Assembly: GCF_009737085.1 (NCBI RefSeq)
Contig: NZ_WOVL01000026.1
Span: forward strand, 16,497-80,496
Direction of reading: 5' to 3'
Source of the DNA: Paenibacillus sp. NEAU-GSW1
GTDB lineage: Bacteria; Bacillota; Bacilli; Paenibacillales; Paenibacillaceae
DNA length: 64,000 nucleotides
Below, in pieces: positions 41,304-50,055 of the stretch. A program made the translations under genes and the position numbers. A model generated the notes under the pieces. The model worked only from the letters and a program-made list of their open reading frames with translations, did no database searches and was not told the DNA's origin. How positions within the stretch are numbered: position 1 is the stretch's first letter; every line of letters starts with the position of its first letter.

Positions 41304-42653
41304 ATGAATGAAGCAACTGCCATAAGCTCCGCCGCAAACAGTCCCCGCGCGGAAAAAAGCAAGGTCGGCATTATCGGCCTTGGCTTTGTCGGACTGCCGT
41401 TAGCTATGGCTTTCGTCAAAAAAGGATTTACGGTCGTCGGCGTAGACCTGGATCCGTCAAAAATAAACGCCATCAATGAAGGAAAAAGCTATATTCAAGA
41501 CATCGCGGACGGCGTGCTCGACGCTGCGGGAGAGTCGGGCAGATGGAGCGTATCGACGGAATATACCGCGCTGCTCGGTTCCGACGCAATTGTAATATGC
41601 TTGCCGACCCCGCTATCCGCGAGCCATGGCCCCGATTTGTCTTATTTGACAGATGCGTGCCATCGGCTTTACCCGCTGCTGCAGCCCGGACAATTGGTAA
41701 TCGTGGAAAGCTCCACTTATCCCGGAACGACAAGAGAGGTCGTTAAGCCGCTGCTGGAAAAAGGCGGGCTGCGCGCTGGCGAAGATTTGTATATCGCCTA
41801 CTCGCCCGAACGAATCGATCCGGGCAACCGCAACGCCAGTCTGCTGAGCATTCCGAAGGTGGTCAGCGGCGTGACGGCACAATGCCTGGCGCATGTGCAG
41901 CAGCTTTACGAGCAGCTATTCGACAAAGTCGTCGCCGTTTCATCGACGGAAGCAGCCGAAACGACCAAGCTGCTGGAGAACAGCTACCGGTTCATCAATA
42001 TTGCATTCATTAATGAATTTACGGAAATATGCGAGAAGCTGAGCCTAAATGTCTGGGAGGTTATCGAGGCCGCGTCGTCTAAGCCTTACGGCTTTAGCCC
42101 GTTTTATCCCGGCCCCGGCATCGGCGGACATTGCATCCCGATCGACCCGTTGTATTTGCAATGGAAGGCCGAACAATTCGGAGCGTCGAGCCAGTTCATC
42201 AAGCTGGCGCAGCAGCTGAACGACGCGTTGCCGGCATCGATTGTCAATCGGTTGGAAAAGCTTCTGCCTGCGGACCGTCCGCTGGCAGGCGCCCGTATTT
42301 TCGTCTATGGCATCACCTATAAAAAAGATATTGGCGATGCCCGGGAGTCGGCCGCTCTCGCTATCGTTCACGAGCTGCTGGGGCGAGGCGCAATCGTGAT
42401 TTATCATGACCCCTGCGCGCCGTCCGTCCGCTTAAATGACCGAACCTGGATGCACAGCGTCGAGCTTACGGAAGAGGAGCTCGAACAAGCCGATTGCGTA
42501 CTCATTGGCACGGATCATTCCGTCATGCCTGCAGATTTTATTGCCTCGCACAGCCGTCTTATTTTCGATACCCGATACGCGTTTAAACAACTCGCTTCGT
42601 CCAAAGCGCGCATCGTGCGGCTGGGTGACAATACTAATACTGCCGCCCAATAA
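41304..42653 (+). CDS. UDP-sugar 6-dehydrogenase (UDP-GlcNAc/UDP-glucose dehydrogenase family)
   Basis: A 449-residue enzyme that oxidises a UDP-sugar to its uronic acid using two NAD+. The NAD site is VGIIGLGFVGLPLAMAFVKK; the central domain has the catalytic cysteine in GPGIGGHCIPIDPLYLQWKA; the C-terminal UDP-binding domain shows YGITYKKDIGDARES. The GGHCIPIDP form favours the WbpA/UDP-N-acetylglucosamine branch over UDP-glucose dehydrogenase, but I would not fix the substrate. The ATG at 41304 has AAAGGGG 13 bases upstream; a TTG at 41274 is possible. Confidence 0.88.
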   Translation: MNEATAISSAANSPRAEKSKVGIIGLGFVGLPLAMAFVKKGFTVVGVDLDPSKINAINEGKSYIQDIADGVLDAAGESGRWSVSTEYTALLGSDAIVICLPTPLSASHGPDLSYLTDACHRLYPLLQPGQLVIVESSTYPGTTREVVKPLLEKGGLRAGEDLYIAYSPERIDPGNRNASLLSIPKVVSGVTAQCLAHVQQLYEQLFDKVVAVSSTEAAETTKLLENSYRFINIAFINEFTEICEKLSLNVWEVIEAASSKPYGFSPFYPGPGIGGHCIPIDPLYLQWKAEQFGASSQFIKLAQQLNDALPASIVNRLEKLLPADRPLAGARIFVYGITYKKDIGDARESAALAIVHELLGRGAIVIYHDPCAPSVRLNDRTWMHSVELTEEELEQADCVLIGTDHSVMPADFIASHSRLIFDTRYAFKQLASSKARIVRLGDNTNTAAQ

Positions 42654-42693
42654 GTTTACGTTCAATATATGTCGCATTCACCGGACAACGTGC

Positions 42694-43152
42694 CTAGCGG
42701 ACGATAAATTCCACTCGTGTACCGTCTGGAAACTCATCGAGCTTATTGCTCACCCAAGCCCCTGCTCCCCGGTTGTCCGATGGCGTTATGTATTCAATAT
42801 CGGCGCCTTCTCCGCCCTCCGCGCACATGGCCATCGGCCATTCGTCGCGATCATAACCTTTTTTAGTCGGGACATCCTTTAACGAATCCTTACGGTTCTC
42901 CTCTGCTCCGTCGCGGTCAATCGTACAAACTTGCGGTTCGCCTGCGGCGATCGCATCTTCAATATGCTTCGCTGTCTCCGGGTAACGATCCGCCGGAAAA
43001 TACAACTTGTAATCGACGTCTTCACTCGCAGTCGCTTCCGGCTTCGAGACTCCCGTTACGTCAACCGTCTCCAAATTCAGCTTCGGTAAAATAACGGCCA
43101 AAACAATCAAGATGGTTACCGCTGCTAACAAATGGATTCCTTTTTTCATCAT
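42694..43152 (-). CDS. nucB: Secreted NucA/NucB-type deoxyribonuclease
   Basis: A 152-residue secreted nuclease: signal peptide/anchor (residues 5-23), then a compact NucA/NucB domain with [15 protein letters not shown], the catalytic-region motif [13 protein letters not shown] and the conserved [14 protein letters not shown]. Bacillus NucB degrades DNA during sporulation and biofilm dispersal. Two cysteines ([11 protein letters not shown] and MCAEGG) might form a disulfide. AGGAGG precedes the start. It is co-directional with the RpiR gene 31 bases upstream, so they may be co-transcribed. Confidence 0.88.
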   Translation of the reverse strand: MMKKGIHLLAAVTILIVLAVILPKLNLETVDVTGVSKPEATASEDVDYKLYFPADRYPETAKHIEDAIAAGEPQVCTIDRDGAEENRKDSLKDVPTKKGYDRDEWPMAMCAEGGEGADIEYITPSDNRGAGAWVSNKLDEFPDGTRVEFIVR

Positions 43153-43183
43153 GATGCAATTCCTCCTGTTGATCTAAGCCGCT

Positions 43184-44029
43184 TTACTTGGGAAGCAGCG
43201 CGGCATATTGCCGGCGAAGCCGCTGAAGCTTTTCCAGTTGATCTAGCGCCTGCCCGCCGCCAAGCTTTGTTACTCCGACTGCCAGCGCTTCTGCGAGCGC
43301 GATTGGCGCGGTCATGGAATGAAAGCCGTGGGCGGCGCCGCGATCGATTTGCAGAACGATATCGCTCTCTGCCAGCATATCCGATACAAGGAGATCCGTC
43401 ACCAATACGGTTGTATAACCAGCTTGATCGCTATGCTCGAGCAGTACGGTTAATTCAGGCGAGCGCTTGACGAAGCCGAATAGGAGCACCGTATCTCCTG
43501 CGCCCGCATGAGCCAGCGTCTCCAGCAGCTGCCTGCCGCTTCCCGCCATTACGATCACTCGCTTGCCAATCCGCCCCAGCCGGAAGCTTAACAGCTCCGA
43601 CACACAGGCCGACGCGCCTGTTCCGTATACATAGATCGTATCTGCTTTATACAGCGACTTCACCGCGCTCGAAAAATGGCTGCGGTCGATTCGTTCCGCC
43701 GATACCGTCAAATTTGTTGCGGCTATTTCCGTAATTTCCGCTATCACATCGGCTTCTTCGGCATCCACCTTGCTAAGGATATGCTTCATTTTGCCCGCCG
43801 GAGTTTCCTGCTCGCTTTCCTGCAAATGCTTTTTGAACGCTTTTAAGTTGTCAAAGCCGATTGCTGCCCAAAACCGGGATACCGTTGCGGTGCTTACGCC
43901 CACCGCCTTTGCAATGTCCTCCTCCGTGGAAAAAGGAATCTGCTGCAGCGCTCCCGCTACATAATTGGCGATTGCCTGCTGGCTTTTGGACATTCCCTCT
44001 GCATTCAGATCAAGTCGAATAGACGCCAT
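43184..44029 (-). CDS. MurR/RpiR family transcriptional regulator
   Basis: A 281-residue regulator with an N-terminal RpiR helix-turn-helix (EEDIAKAVGVSTATVSRFWAAIGF) and a C-terminal SIS sugar-phosphate-binding domain (about 120-260: DTIYVYGTGASACVSELLSF, VIVMAGSGRQ). SIS-domain regulators bind phosphosugars such as MurNAc-6-P. It is divergent from the ECF transporter operon and a candidate operator overlaps its own -35, so it may control both. ATG 44029 is preferred; the GTG at 44044 overlaps the GGAG. Confidence 0.85.
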   Translation of the reverse strand: MASIRLDLNAEGMSKSQQAIANYVAGALQQIPFSTEEDIAKAVGVSTATVSRFWAAIGFDNLKAFKKHLQESEQETPAGKMKHILSKVDAEEADVIAEITEIAATNLTVSAERIDRSHFSSAVKSLYKADTIYVYGTGASACVSELLSFRLGRIGKRVIVMAGSGRQLLETLAHAGAGDTVLLFGFVKRSPELTVLLEHSDQAGYTTVLVTDLLVSDMLAESDIVLQIDRGAAHGFHSMTAPIALAEALAVGVTKLGGGQALDQLEKLQRLRRQYAALLPK

Positions 44030-44073
44030 CGTATGTTCTGCCACTCCTTCGATTCGGTATCGTTTATGCCGTC

Positions 44074-44114
44074 ATTATAGCTACTTTTGCAATGTAATGA
44101 AAGTTTTATTTCAT
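44074..44114. promoter_or_regulatory. Promoter of the RpiR gene with palindromic operator
   Basis: On the minus strand TTTCAT (44102-44097), 17 bases, TATAAT (44079-44074). The -35 is one half of the inverted repeat ATGAAA-N6-TTTCAT at 44097-44114, a likely RpiR site in the divergent gap 44030-44262. Confidence 0.6.
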
Positions 44115-44262
44115 AAATTAATGTTGTGATAATTATTTTACACAAACTAAACATGGGACTGACGTTCCGTTAACAATGTTTCCTTATATTGTGGAAGAAG
44201 CACAGCTTTCGATGCTTTCGAAGCGAATAATGCTTCCCAAAACTTTTTAGGAGGAAAAAGGA

Positions 44263-45141
44263 ATGGTCTCTGCGTTAAAACGCCGGTATGAGTTAACCCA
44301 ATCTCAAAAGCTGATGGTGTTCATTCTGTCGATGTCGCTTTACGGCATCTCCAACATGTTTTCGGAGCTTATCCCCGAGCTGAAGCTTGGCCCCATCGAA
44401 TTGAAAGTCGAGTATTTCGCATTTATTCCGCTTACGCTCTGCGTGCTGTTCCATCCGCTTTATGCCGCGATCGGCGCGTCTTTCGGCGAGGTCATCTTCG
44501 GCGAGCTGCTGCTCGGCCAATTCGGCGGGTTAGGCGAGCTGGAGAAATTCATCGAATTCTCGCTTGCGATGTACATAGGCGGTTTGCTTGTAAGCGATCC
44601 GCGCAACCGAAAGCAGCTGGCGCTCGCATCTTTTACCGCCGTGGGCATAGACCAGCTGTTAAGCGCCATCGTCGACATCGCCAAGGTTGGCTTTGGCATT
44701 GAAGAATTGGAGGCGGTGCCCGGCATTCCAGAGAGTATCGTGCTGATCGAAGGCTTAAGCTTCCTAAATGCAATGGTCATTACCGGCATCTTCTTCACCT
44801 TGCTGCCTACGCTGTATCTGGTGCCGCGCCTTTACGGCAAAATCGAGCCGCTGCTTGGCTTGAAGCCGCGCGACAGCCGCATCAAAGCATCCTTCAGCCA
44901 GTTGATGACGCCGCGCCTGCTGATCGTATCCATCCTCTTCGTATTTATCGGCATGGCTGGCGAGTTTTTATCCGAATCGGATATTAACTTTGCCGTGTGG
45001 GAGCCAGAGTTTCTCGAGCAATACGGCAGCGGCTTTATGTGGGTGAGCGTTGGCGCAGCTTTGCTGGTGCTGATCATAACGATTTTGGCAGCCGTTCGCA
45101 AGCGCACGATGGCTAAATCTGTGGAGGATGCGAAGCTTTGA
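44263..45141 (+). CDS. ECF transporter S-component-like membrane protein
   Basis: A 292-residue membrane protein with about six to seven helices directly upstream of ECF ATPase and T genes. Typical S components have ~180-220 residues; this is larger because of an added C-terminal region with two more helices (about 225-245 and 265-285). The conserved start LMVFILSMSLYGISNMF and the FHPLYAAIGASFGEVIFGEL stretch look like an S-component membrane core, but no known ligand signature (thiamin, biotin, riboflavin, cobalt) is evident. AGGAGG precedes the start. Substrate unknown. Confidence 0.7.
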   Translation: MVSALKRRYELTQSQKLMVFILSMSLYGISNMFSELIPELKLGPIELKVEYFAFIPLTLCVLFHPLYAAIGASFGEVIFGELLLGQFGGLGELEKFIEFSLAMYIGGLLVSDPRNRKQLALASFTAVGIDQLLSAIVDIAKVGFGIEELEAVPGIPESIVLIEGLSFLNAMVITGIFFTLLPTLYLVPRLYGKIEPLLGLKPRDSRIKASFSQLMTPRLLIVSILFVFIGMAGEFLSESDINFAVWEPEFLEQYGSGFMWVSVGAALLVLIITILAAVRKRTMAKSVEDAKL

Positions 45142-47036
45142 GAACAGCTACTCCTGCCATAGCGGCTTCGGCTCATATGAATGTAAAACCTAATCAGTCA
45201 GCCGATGCGATCATACAGCTCACCGACGTTAGCTTCACCTATCCCGGAGCGGAGTCGCCTTCGCTCCACGGCGTTAACTTGACGATTCAAGCCGGCGAAT
45301 TAATCGCCATCGCCGGTACGAACGGCAGCGGCAAATCGACGCTCTGCAAATGTTTAAACGGACTCATTCCAAACTATTATGTAGGCGATCTTACAGGCGC
45401 TATCACGGTTGCCGGATTAAAGGCCGCAGATGAAACGGTCGCCTCCTTATCGCGCAAGACGGCCTACGTGTTTCAGGATTTTGAAAATCAGCTCGTTCGT
45501 CCGACTGTCTACGACGAAGCTTGCTTTGCGCCGCTTAATTACGGCTATCCCGATTACCGCGAACGCGGTGCTCGCGCGCTGGGCATGCTCGGCATCGAGC
45601 ATTTGAAGGAGCAGTGGATCTGGCAATTAAGCGGCGGGCAGAAGCATTTGACCGCACTGGCTGGCGCCCTGTCGCTGGACCCCGACATCATTATCGTCGA
45701 CGAGCCGGTCGCCCAGCTTGACCCGTATCATGCACGGCTTATCTATGAAAAGCTCAAGCTGCTGAACGAGCAGCATGGCAAAACCATTATCGTCATTGAG
45801 CATCATACCGAGTTTATTGCCGATTACTGCAGCCGTGTCGTGCTGATGGATCGAGGAACGGTGCGCTGGATTAAACCGACTCAAGAGGCGCTTTCGTCGG
45901 TGGAGGAGCTCGAATCGCTCCACATTTTGCCGCCGCAGGTGACGCTCGCCGCTAGAGGCTGCATGACCGGCGTGCAGGGCGTGGGCATGGGGGCAGGCGG
46001 CAACAGCAGCGGCGGCTCGACGCTGCTGTTGCCCGTCACGATGGAGGACGCTCGCCGTCATTTCAACGGATTAGAGACGGCCGGGCTCGACGGCATCTGG
46101 ACGGGATCGCAGGAAGTGATCCCGGAAGAGGAGAGCAGCGCAGATGCCGCTCCCGCTTCCAACGAAGCGACGATTACGTTCAGCAACGTTTCATACGGCT
46201 ACAAAACGATTGCCCGCACGCTCCATCCGGTGCTGCGAAACATCGACGTGACGCTGCGCGAAGGCGACCGGATCGCGCTCGTCGGCAATAACGGCGCTGG
46301 CAAGTCGACGCTGCTAAAGCTCATTTCCGGCATACGTCAGCCTAACGAAGGCGACCTTCGCGTATGCGGCATGAGCACGAGCCGGACTTCGCCGGAGCAG
46401 CTGTCCGATTCGGTTTCTTACATTTATCAAAACCCGGAGGAAATGTTTATCGAGGACTCCGTCCGCAAGGACATCGAATATTTCCTGCGGGCGAGAAAGG
46501 TTCCCGACTTTGGTCCTTTCGTCGATGAGATCATCGAACGGCTGCGCTTAAAGGAGCTGGAGCACCGCGACGGCCGCTTGCTGAGCGGCGGCCAGCAGCG
46601 GCGGGCGACGCTCGCGATCGGATTGGCGATGCGTCCGACCGTTATGCTGCTCGATGAGCCGACTGCCAGTTTGGACGCATCCAGCCGCCGCGAGATGACT
46701 GCTATGCTGACGCAGCTGAAGGACCGCGTGCGTACCGTCATCATCGCAACTCACGATATGCAGCTTGTAGCGGAATGGGCTAACCGGGTCATTGTAATGC
46801 ACAATGGCCAAATCGCGCTCGATACCGATGTGCGCAATTTATTTTCACGCGTTGCCTTGCTTGAGCAGACCGGTCTCGTTGCGCCGCAAATTACGCAGTT
46901 AAGCGTTCAGCTGGGCATGCAGCCGCCTTGCCTGTCCGTTGATGAATTTATTACCCGTGCACTGCGCCCGCTATGGCTCGCACGCAAGAAGGGAGCAGCT
47001 GCTCATGGAAGCGATGAAGCAAACCATTCTCGATAA
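45138..47036 (+). CDS. ECF transporter ATPase, two ABC domains fused (EcfA-EcfA)
   Basis: A 632-residue protein with two ABC cassettes in one chain. Domain 1: Walker A GTNGSGKST (60-68), signature LSGGQ, Walker B IIIVDEP, H-loop IEHH. Domain 2: Walker A GNNGAGKST (about 383-391), signature LSGGQQRR, Walker B VMLLDEP, switch histidine in IATHD. The linker (about 255-330) is Gly/Ser-rich. It energises uptake with the S and T proteins. The TTG start shares bases with the S-gene stop (TTGA) and has GGAGG; the T gene overlaps its end by 32 bases. Fused ATPases usually belong to dedicated (group I-like) ECF systems. Confidence 0.9.
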   Translation: MRTATPAIAASAHMNVKPNQSADAIIQLTDVSFTYPGAESPSLHGVNLTIQAGELIAIAGTNGSGKSTLCKCLNGLIPNYYVGDLTGAITVAGLKAADETVASLSRKTAYVFQDFENQLVRPTVYDEACFAPLNYGYPDYRERGARALGMLGIEHLKEQWIWQLSGGQKHLTALAGALSLDPDIIIVDEPVAQLDPYHARLIYEKLKLLNEQHGKTIIVIEHHTEFIADYCSRVVLMDRGTVRWIKPTQEALSSVEELESLHILPPQVTLAARGCMTGVQGVGMGAGGNSSGGSTLLLPVTMEDARRHFNGLETAGLDGIWTGSQEVIPEEESSADAAPASNEATITFSNVSYGYKTIARTLHPVLRNIDVTLREGDRIALVGNNGAGKSTLLKLISGIRQPNEGDLRVCGMSTSRTSPEQLSDSVSYIYQNPEEMFIEDSVRKDIEYFLRARKVPDFGPFVDEIIERLRLKELEHRDGRLLSGGQQRRATLAIGLAMRPTVMLLDEPTASLDASSRREMTAMLTQLKDRVRTVIIATHDMQLVAEWANRVIVMHNGQIALDTDVRNLFSRVALLEQTGLVAPQITQLSVQLGMQPPCLSVDEFITRALRPLWLARKKGAAAHGSDEANHSR

Positions 47037-47832
47037 GCTAAGCGTTGAGCAAATCAAGATCGAGCTGATGCGCACGGCCTTCGGCCGTCAGTCGACGCTG
47101 TTATCCAAGTTCGATCCGCGCATTTTGCTCATCTGGTACTCTTTTTTCGCTGTTGCGCCTTGGTTCATTCATAACAAAGCGGTTCTGCTCGGTCTGCTTG
47201 TGCCCATGATCGTATTGACGCTGTCTTCGAAGGTGAGCCCGCTTGTCCTGATTATTCTCGGCGTCGGCCTCGTCAGCGAAATCGGCTATATTCTCGCCGG
47301 CTCGCTGTTGTTCGGCGGCAGCCTGGACGCCGTATGGCCGATGATGACGCTGACGCTGAAGCTGCTCATCATTTCGCTGTCCAGCATTGCCGTCTTCAAC
47401 AGTATGGACCCGGAAAAGCTGAGTGACGCGCTGCTGTCGCTTGGCATGCCCGGACAATTCAGCTTTGGCGTTTCTTACGGCTACCGGATGCTTCCGATTC
47501 TTATCGAGGAATACCACAATATTATTCATTCGTATCGGCTGCGCGGACGTTCTCCTGCCAATAAAGGGGTTCTGCGCTGGCGTTCACTCGTTTATATGGC
47601 GCGCATTTCCGTATATGCTTTTTACCCGCTTATTCTGAATACGGCCAAACGAACGCGCACAACCGTAGAAGCGCTAGAGGTTAAAGGCTTCACCTATGCG
47701 CTGGTCAGCCCGGAAGCCAAAAAGCTGAAGCTCGCCTATTTGCGGGTGCGCCCTGCCGACTTCCTGTTCCTTGCCGTATCCCTCTTGTATGTCGCCGCGC
47801 TGTTCACAGCCGCTTCTTATATTGCTTTGTAG
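47005..47832 (+). CDS. ECF transporter T component (EcfT)
   Basis: A 275-residue transmembrane coupling protein. LSKFDPRILLIWYSFFAV is the typical start of the first helix pair. The two C-terminal coupling helices carry SYRLRGRSP and EALEVKGFTY, variants of the paired Ala-Arg-Gly motifs that dock on the ATPases. About five helices. ATG with AAGGGAG inside the ATPase gene. Together with the two preceding genes it makes a complete transporter. Confidence 0.88.
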   Translation: MEAMKQTILDKLSVEQIKIELMRTAFGRQSTLLSKFDPRILLIWYSFFAVAPWFIHNKAVLLGLLVPMIVLTLSSKVSPLVLIILGVGLVSEIGYILAGSLLFGGSLDAVWPMMTLTLKLLIISLSSIAVFNSMDPEKLSDALLSLGMPGQFSFGVSYGYRMLPILIEEYHNIIHSYRLRGRSPANKGVLRWRSLVYMARISVYAFYPLILNTAKRTRTTVEALEVKGFTYALVSPEAKKLKLAYLRVRPADFLFLAVSLLYVAALFTAASYIAL

Positions 47833-47865
47833 ATTAATTTATGACGATTGGAGATTACCACCCTA

Positions 47866-48621
47866 ATGAAAATAGACCTTCACACTCATGGCAAGCTTTC
47901 GAAAAAAACCGAATTTTCCTTGGATTATTTCTTATCCATGGCCCGCGAGGCTAAAGCGAACGGGCTCGACGCGGTAGCGCTGACCGAGCACTTCAACACG
48001 CACCGCTTCTTTGATATGGTCAACCAGCTCAATCGCCATTTCGACTATGTTGGCGACCACTATATCGTAGAAGGGCTGAAAGTGTTCTCCGGTATGGAAA
48101 TTGATGTGCTGGAGACCGGCCATATCCTAGCGATCGGCAACCGCCGCACCATCCGCGAGCTTCGTCTGCAATTAGAGCCTTACAGCCACAAGGAAGAGTT
48201 TATTCCTTTTGAGACGCTTCTCGATTGGACCGACAATGCGGGCCTGCTGCGGATCGGCGCTCATCCGATGCGAGAGAGCACGCCGCTTATTCACCACAGC
48301 CCGGTGCTGCTGCAGCGGCTGGACGGCTTTGACGTCAACGCGAAGGACTTGTACGCCCACGGCCCGGAAATGGCCAATCGGGTGCGGGCGTTCGCGAGCA
48401 GCCTCGGCCTGCCGGTCTTCGCAGGCAGCGACTCGCATCAACCGCTCCAATTCGGCAGCGTCCTGAACCAGCTTAAGCGCGATTGCGAGACGGCGGAGCA
48501 GCTCCGTGGCGAGCTGCTCTCCGGCGCCTACGAGATCCACATCTCCCCGTGCCTCGACGTCAAAGTAAAAGCCGCCCAAATGATGAAGGAGCTGCTCAAG
48601 CAAACGATGGCAATTGCTTAA
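47866..48621 (+). CDS. PHP-domain phosphoesterase
   Basis: A 251-residue metal-dependent phosphoesterase. PHP signatures: IDLHTHGKLS (HxH) at the N-terminus, ALTEHFNTHRF, GMEIDV, RIGAHPMR and AGSDSHQP near the C-terminus. Members hydrolyse small phosphoesters or oligonucleotides. It is 33 bases downstream of the T component and likely in the same operon, so it could release phosphate from the imported compound or a derivative, which is inference. GGAG is 13 bases before the ATG. Confidence 0.85.
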   Translation: MKIDLHTHGKLSKKTEFSLDYFLSMAREAKANGLDAVALTEHFNTHRFFDMVNQLNRHFDYVGDHYIVEGLKVFSGMEIDVLETGHILAIGNRRTIRELRLQLEPYSHKEEFIPFETLLDWTDNAGLLRIGAHPMRESTPLIHHSPVLLQRLDGFDVNAKDLYAHGPEMANRVRAFASSLGLPVFAGSDSHQPLQFGSVLNQLKRDCETAEQLRGELLSGAYEIHISPCLDVKVKAAQMMKELLKQTMAIA

Positions 48622-48638
48622 TTAGCGGCGGGTGTTGT

Positions 48639-48663
48639 AGGCGGCGGGTGTTGCCCGCCGCCT
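48639..48663 (+). terminator. GC-rich hairpin ending the ECF operon
   Basis: AGGCGGCGGG/CCCGCCGCCT around TGTTG; only a weak T stretch follows (CTTC). Confidence 0.6.
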
Positions 48664-48732
48664 CTTCAGTTGAAACTGCAAGTATGCTTAGCTCGACTCT
48701 TCGCCCATTGCTCCCTCCCTGTACATTTAGCG

Positions 48733-48916
48733 AAACCTGCAAATGTGCAGGTTTTTTTAACAAGTTACTCTCCGTTTGAGCTCATTCCTGCAAAAGTACA
48801 GTTTTTTGGCGCTTATGTGCTGCTTCCACCCGACTAACTAGCTTTTTCCTGCACTTTTGCAGGTTTACTAGAGCAGCATCACCGTTTCATTTGGAAAAAC
48901 TGCACTTTTGCAGGTT
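48733..48916. repeat. Four-hairpin composite repeat (CTGCA family), copy 2
   Basis: Cores at 48733-48754, 48787-48801, 48848-48863 and 48896-48914. Segment GCTCATTCCTGCAAAAGTAC and the following TTTTTTGGCGC match copy 3 at 49790 in the same orientation. The gap 48664-49058 contains only this repeat and the leader of the next gene. Confidence 0.85.
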
Positions 48917-48941
48917 TACAGATTACTTTTAAATTAAACAC

Positions 48942-49037
48942 TTTATTCACCCATAAAATTCTAGTATCATGAACCTCATGAGACGAAGAACGTCCCGCTG
49001 CATTCCTTTGCGAATGTGATGGGACGTTCTTTTTTTA
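48942..49037 (+). promoter_or_regulatory. Promoter and leader hairpin of the nuclease gene
   Basis: TTTATT (48942-48947), 17 bases, TATCAT (48965-48970). Then AGAACGTCCC (48988-48997) pairs with GGGACGTTCT (49021-49030) followed by seven T, directly before the AAGGAGG of the nuclease gene. This is a terminator between promoter and start, so the gene is probably attenuated. Confidence 0.65.
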
Positions 49038-49058
49038 TTTCCAAGGAGGGTGAGTAGC

Positions 49059-49727
49059 GTGAATTTCGAGGAAGCACATGCTGCATTTATTCAGAAACAT
49101 CTGCAAAAAAGAAGAGGAGAACGACGCGGCCGCCTTGAGCGGGGACATAACGAAGCTGAAACATTATTTTGCCGCAACGTGTGGTGGCCGCTTAAATGGC
49201 AATTCGACAACTTGCATCCGGAATATGAAGTGACCGACTGGCGAGGCAGATCATATTTTTGCGACTTCGCCTGGATTAACCCTGCTGTTAAGCTCGTCAT
49301 CGAAATAAAAGGCTTTGGCCCCCACGTCAGGGACATGGACAGGAGAAAATATTGCAATGAACTCAACCGAGAGACGTTTCTTTCCGCGATGGGGTTTCAT
49401 GTAGTGTCTTTCGCTTATGACGATGTCGCGCAACGTCCCGACCTATGCATCACACTGCTGCGTCTGGTGCTCAGCCGGTATCAGACCGAATCGAATCAAG
49501 TGGATTTGAGACAAGTTACAGAACGCGAAATCATCCGGCTCGCCTGCAAACTCGCCCGGCCATTGCGCCCGATCGATGTTGAAAGCTATCTAGGCATGAA
49601 CCACCGCACGGCTGTCCGAACTCTGCAGACACTCTGCTCAAAAGGCTGCTTAACCGCAGAAACCGGCCCGCAAGGAAAACACGCCGTACGATATGAACTC
49701 CATGCAAATGCGCTTAAACTGCTGTAA
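49059..49727 (+). CDS. PD-(D/E)XK nuclease-like protein (DUF559/VSR-like) with C-terminal winged helix
   Basis: A 222-residue protein. The nuclease core reads Asp69 (YFCDFAWINPAVKLV), then Glu82 and Lys84 (IEIKGFG), the D...ExK catalytic triad of the VSR/DUF559-type endonucleases; Glu33 in HNEAETLF may be the additional N-terminal acid. The C-terminal ~75 residues look like a winged helix (DVESYLGMNHRTAVRTLQTL). GTG at 49059 is nine bases from AAGGAGG; GTG at 49050 abuts it. The gene stands alone between two direct copies of a four-hairpin repeat. Biological role unknown to me: repair, self/non-self defence or mobility of the repeat are possible. Confidence 0.75.
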   Translation: MNFEEAHAAFIQKHLQKRRGERRGRLERGHNEAETLFCRNVWWPLKWQFDNLHPEYEVTDWRGRSYFCDFAWINPAVKLVIEIKGFGPHVRDMDRRKYCNELNRETFLSAMGFHVVSFAYDDVAQRPDLCITLLRLVLSRYQTESNQVDLRQVTEREIIRLACKLARPLRPIDVESYLGMNHRTAVRTLQTLCSKGCLTAETGPQGKHAVRYELHANALKLL

Positions 49728-49789
49728 ACCGAAACTCACTATGACTTTGTTGCGATCTATTGCCGAGATGACGAATACAAACCAAGTTG

Positions 49790-49972
49790 AAACCTGCAAT
49801 AATGCAGTTTTCATAGGCAATTTGCTTATCCATGGAGCTCATTCCTGCAAAAGTACAGTTTTTCGGCGCACAATTTCTACTTCTGGAGGAAAACGCACGA
49901 GAAGCCTGCACTTTTGCAGGCTTCTCGTAACTGTCTTACTAATGTAGCAAAAAAACTGCACTTTTGCAGGTT
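49790..49972. repeat. Four-hairpin composite repeat (CTGCA family), copy 3
   Basis: Cores at 49790-49811, 49844-49858, 49901-49927 and 49949-49970. Same order, spacing and orientation as copy 2, and the inverse of copy 1. It starts 63 bases after the nuclease gene. Confidence 0.85.
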
Positions 49973-50010
49973 TCGTGCGGGGGAAGTTCAGATTTGGGTG
50001 TATCCTGACA

Positions 50011-50040
50011 TCTAGACGCATCTAGGCGCATCTAGGCGCA
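50011..50040. repeat. Three tandem copies of a 10-bp unit
   Basis: TCTAGRCGCA repeated three times (first copy with A, next two with G), followed by a partial unit. It lies between repeat copy 3 and the chemoreceptor remnant. Confidence 0.7.
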
Positions 50041-50055
50041 TCAGCCAGCCATCTC

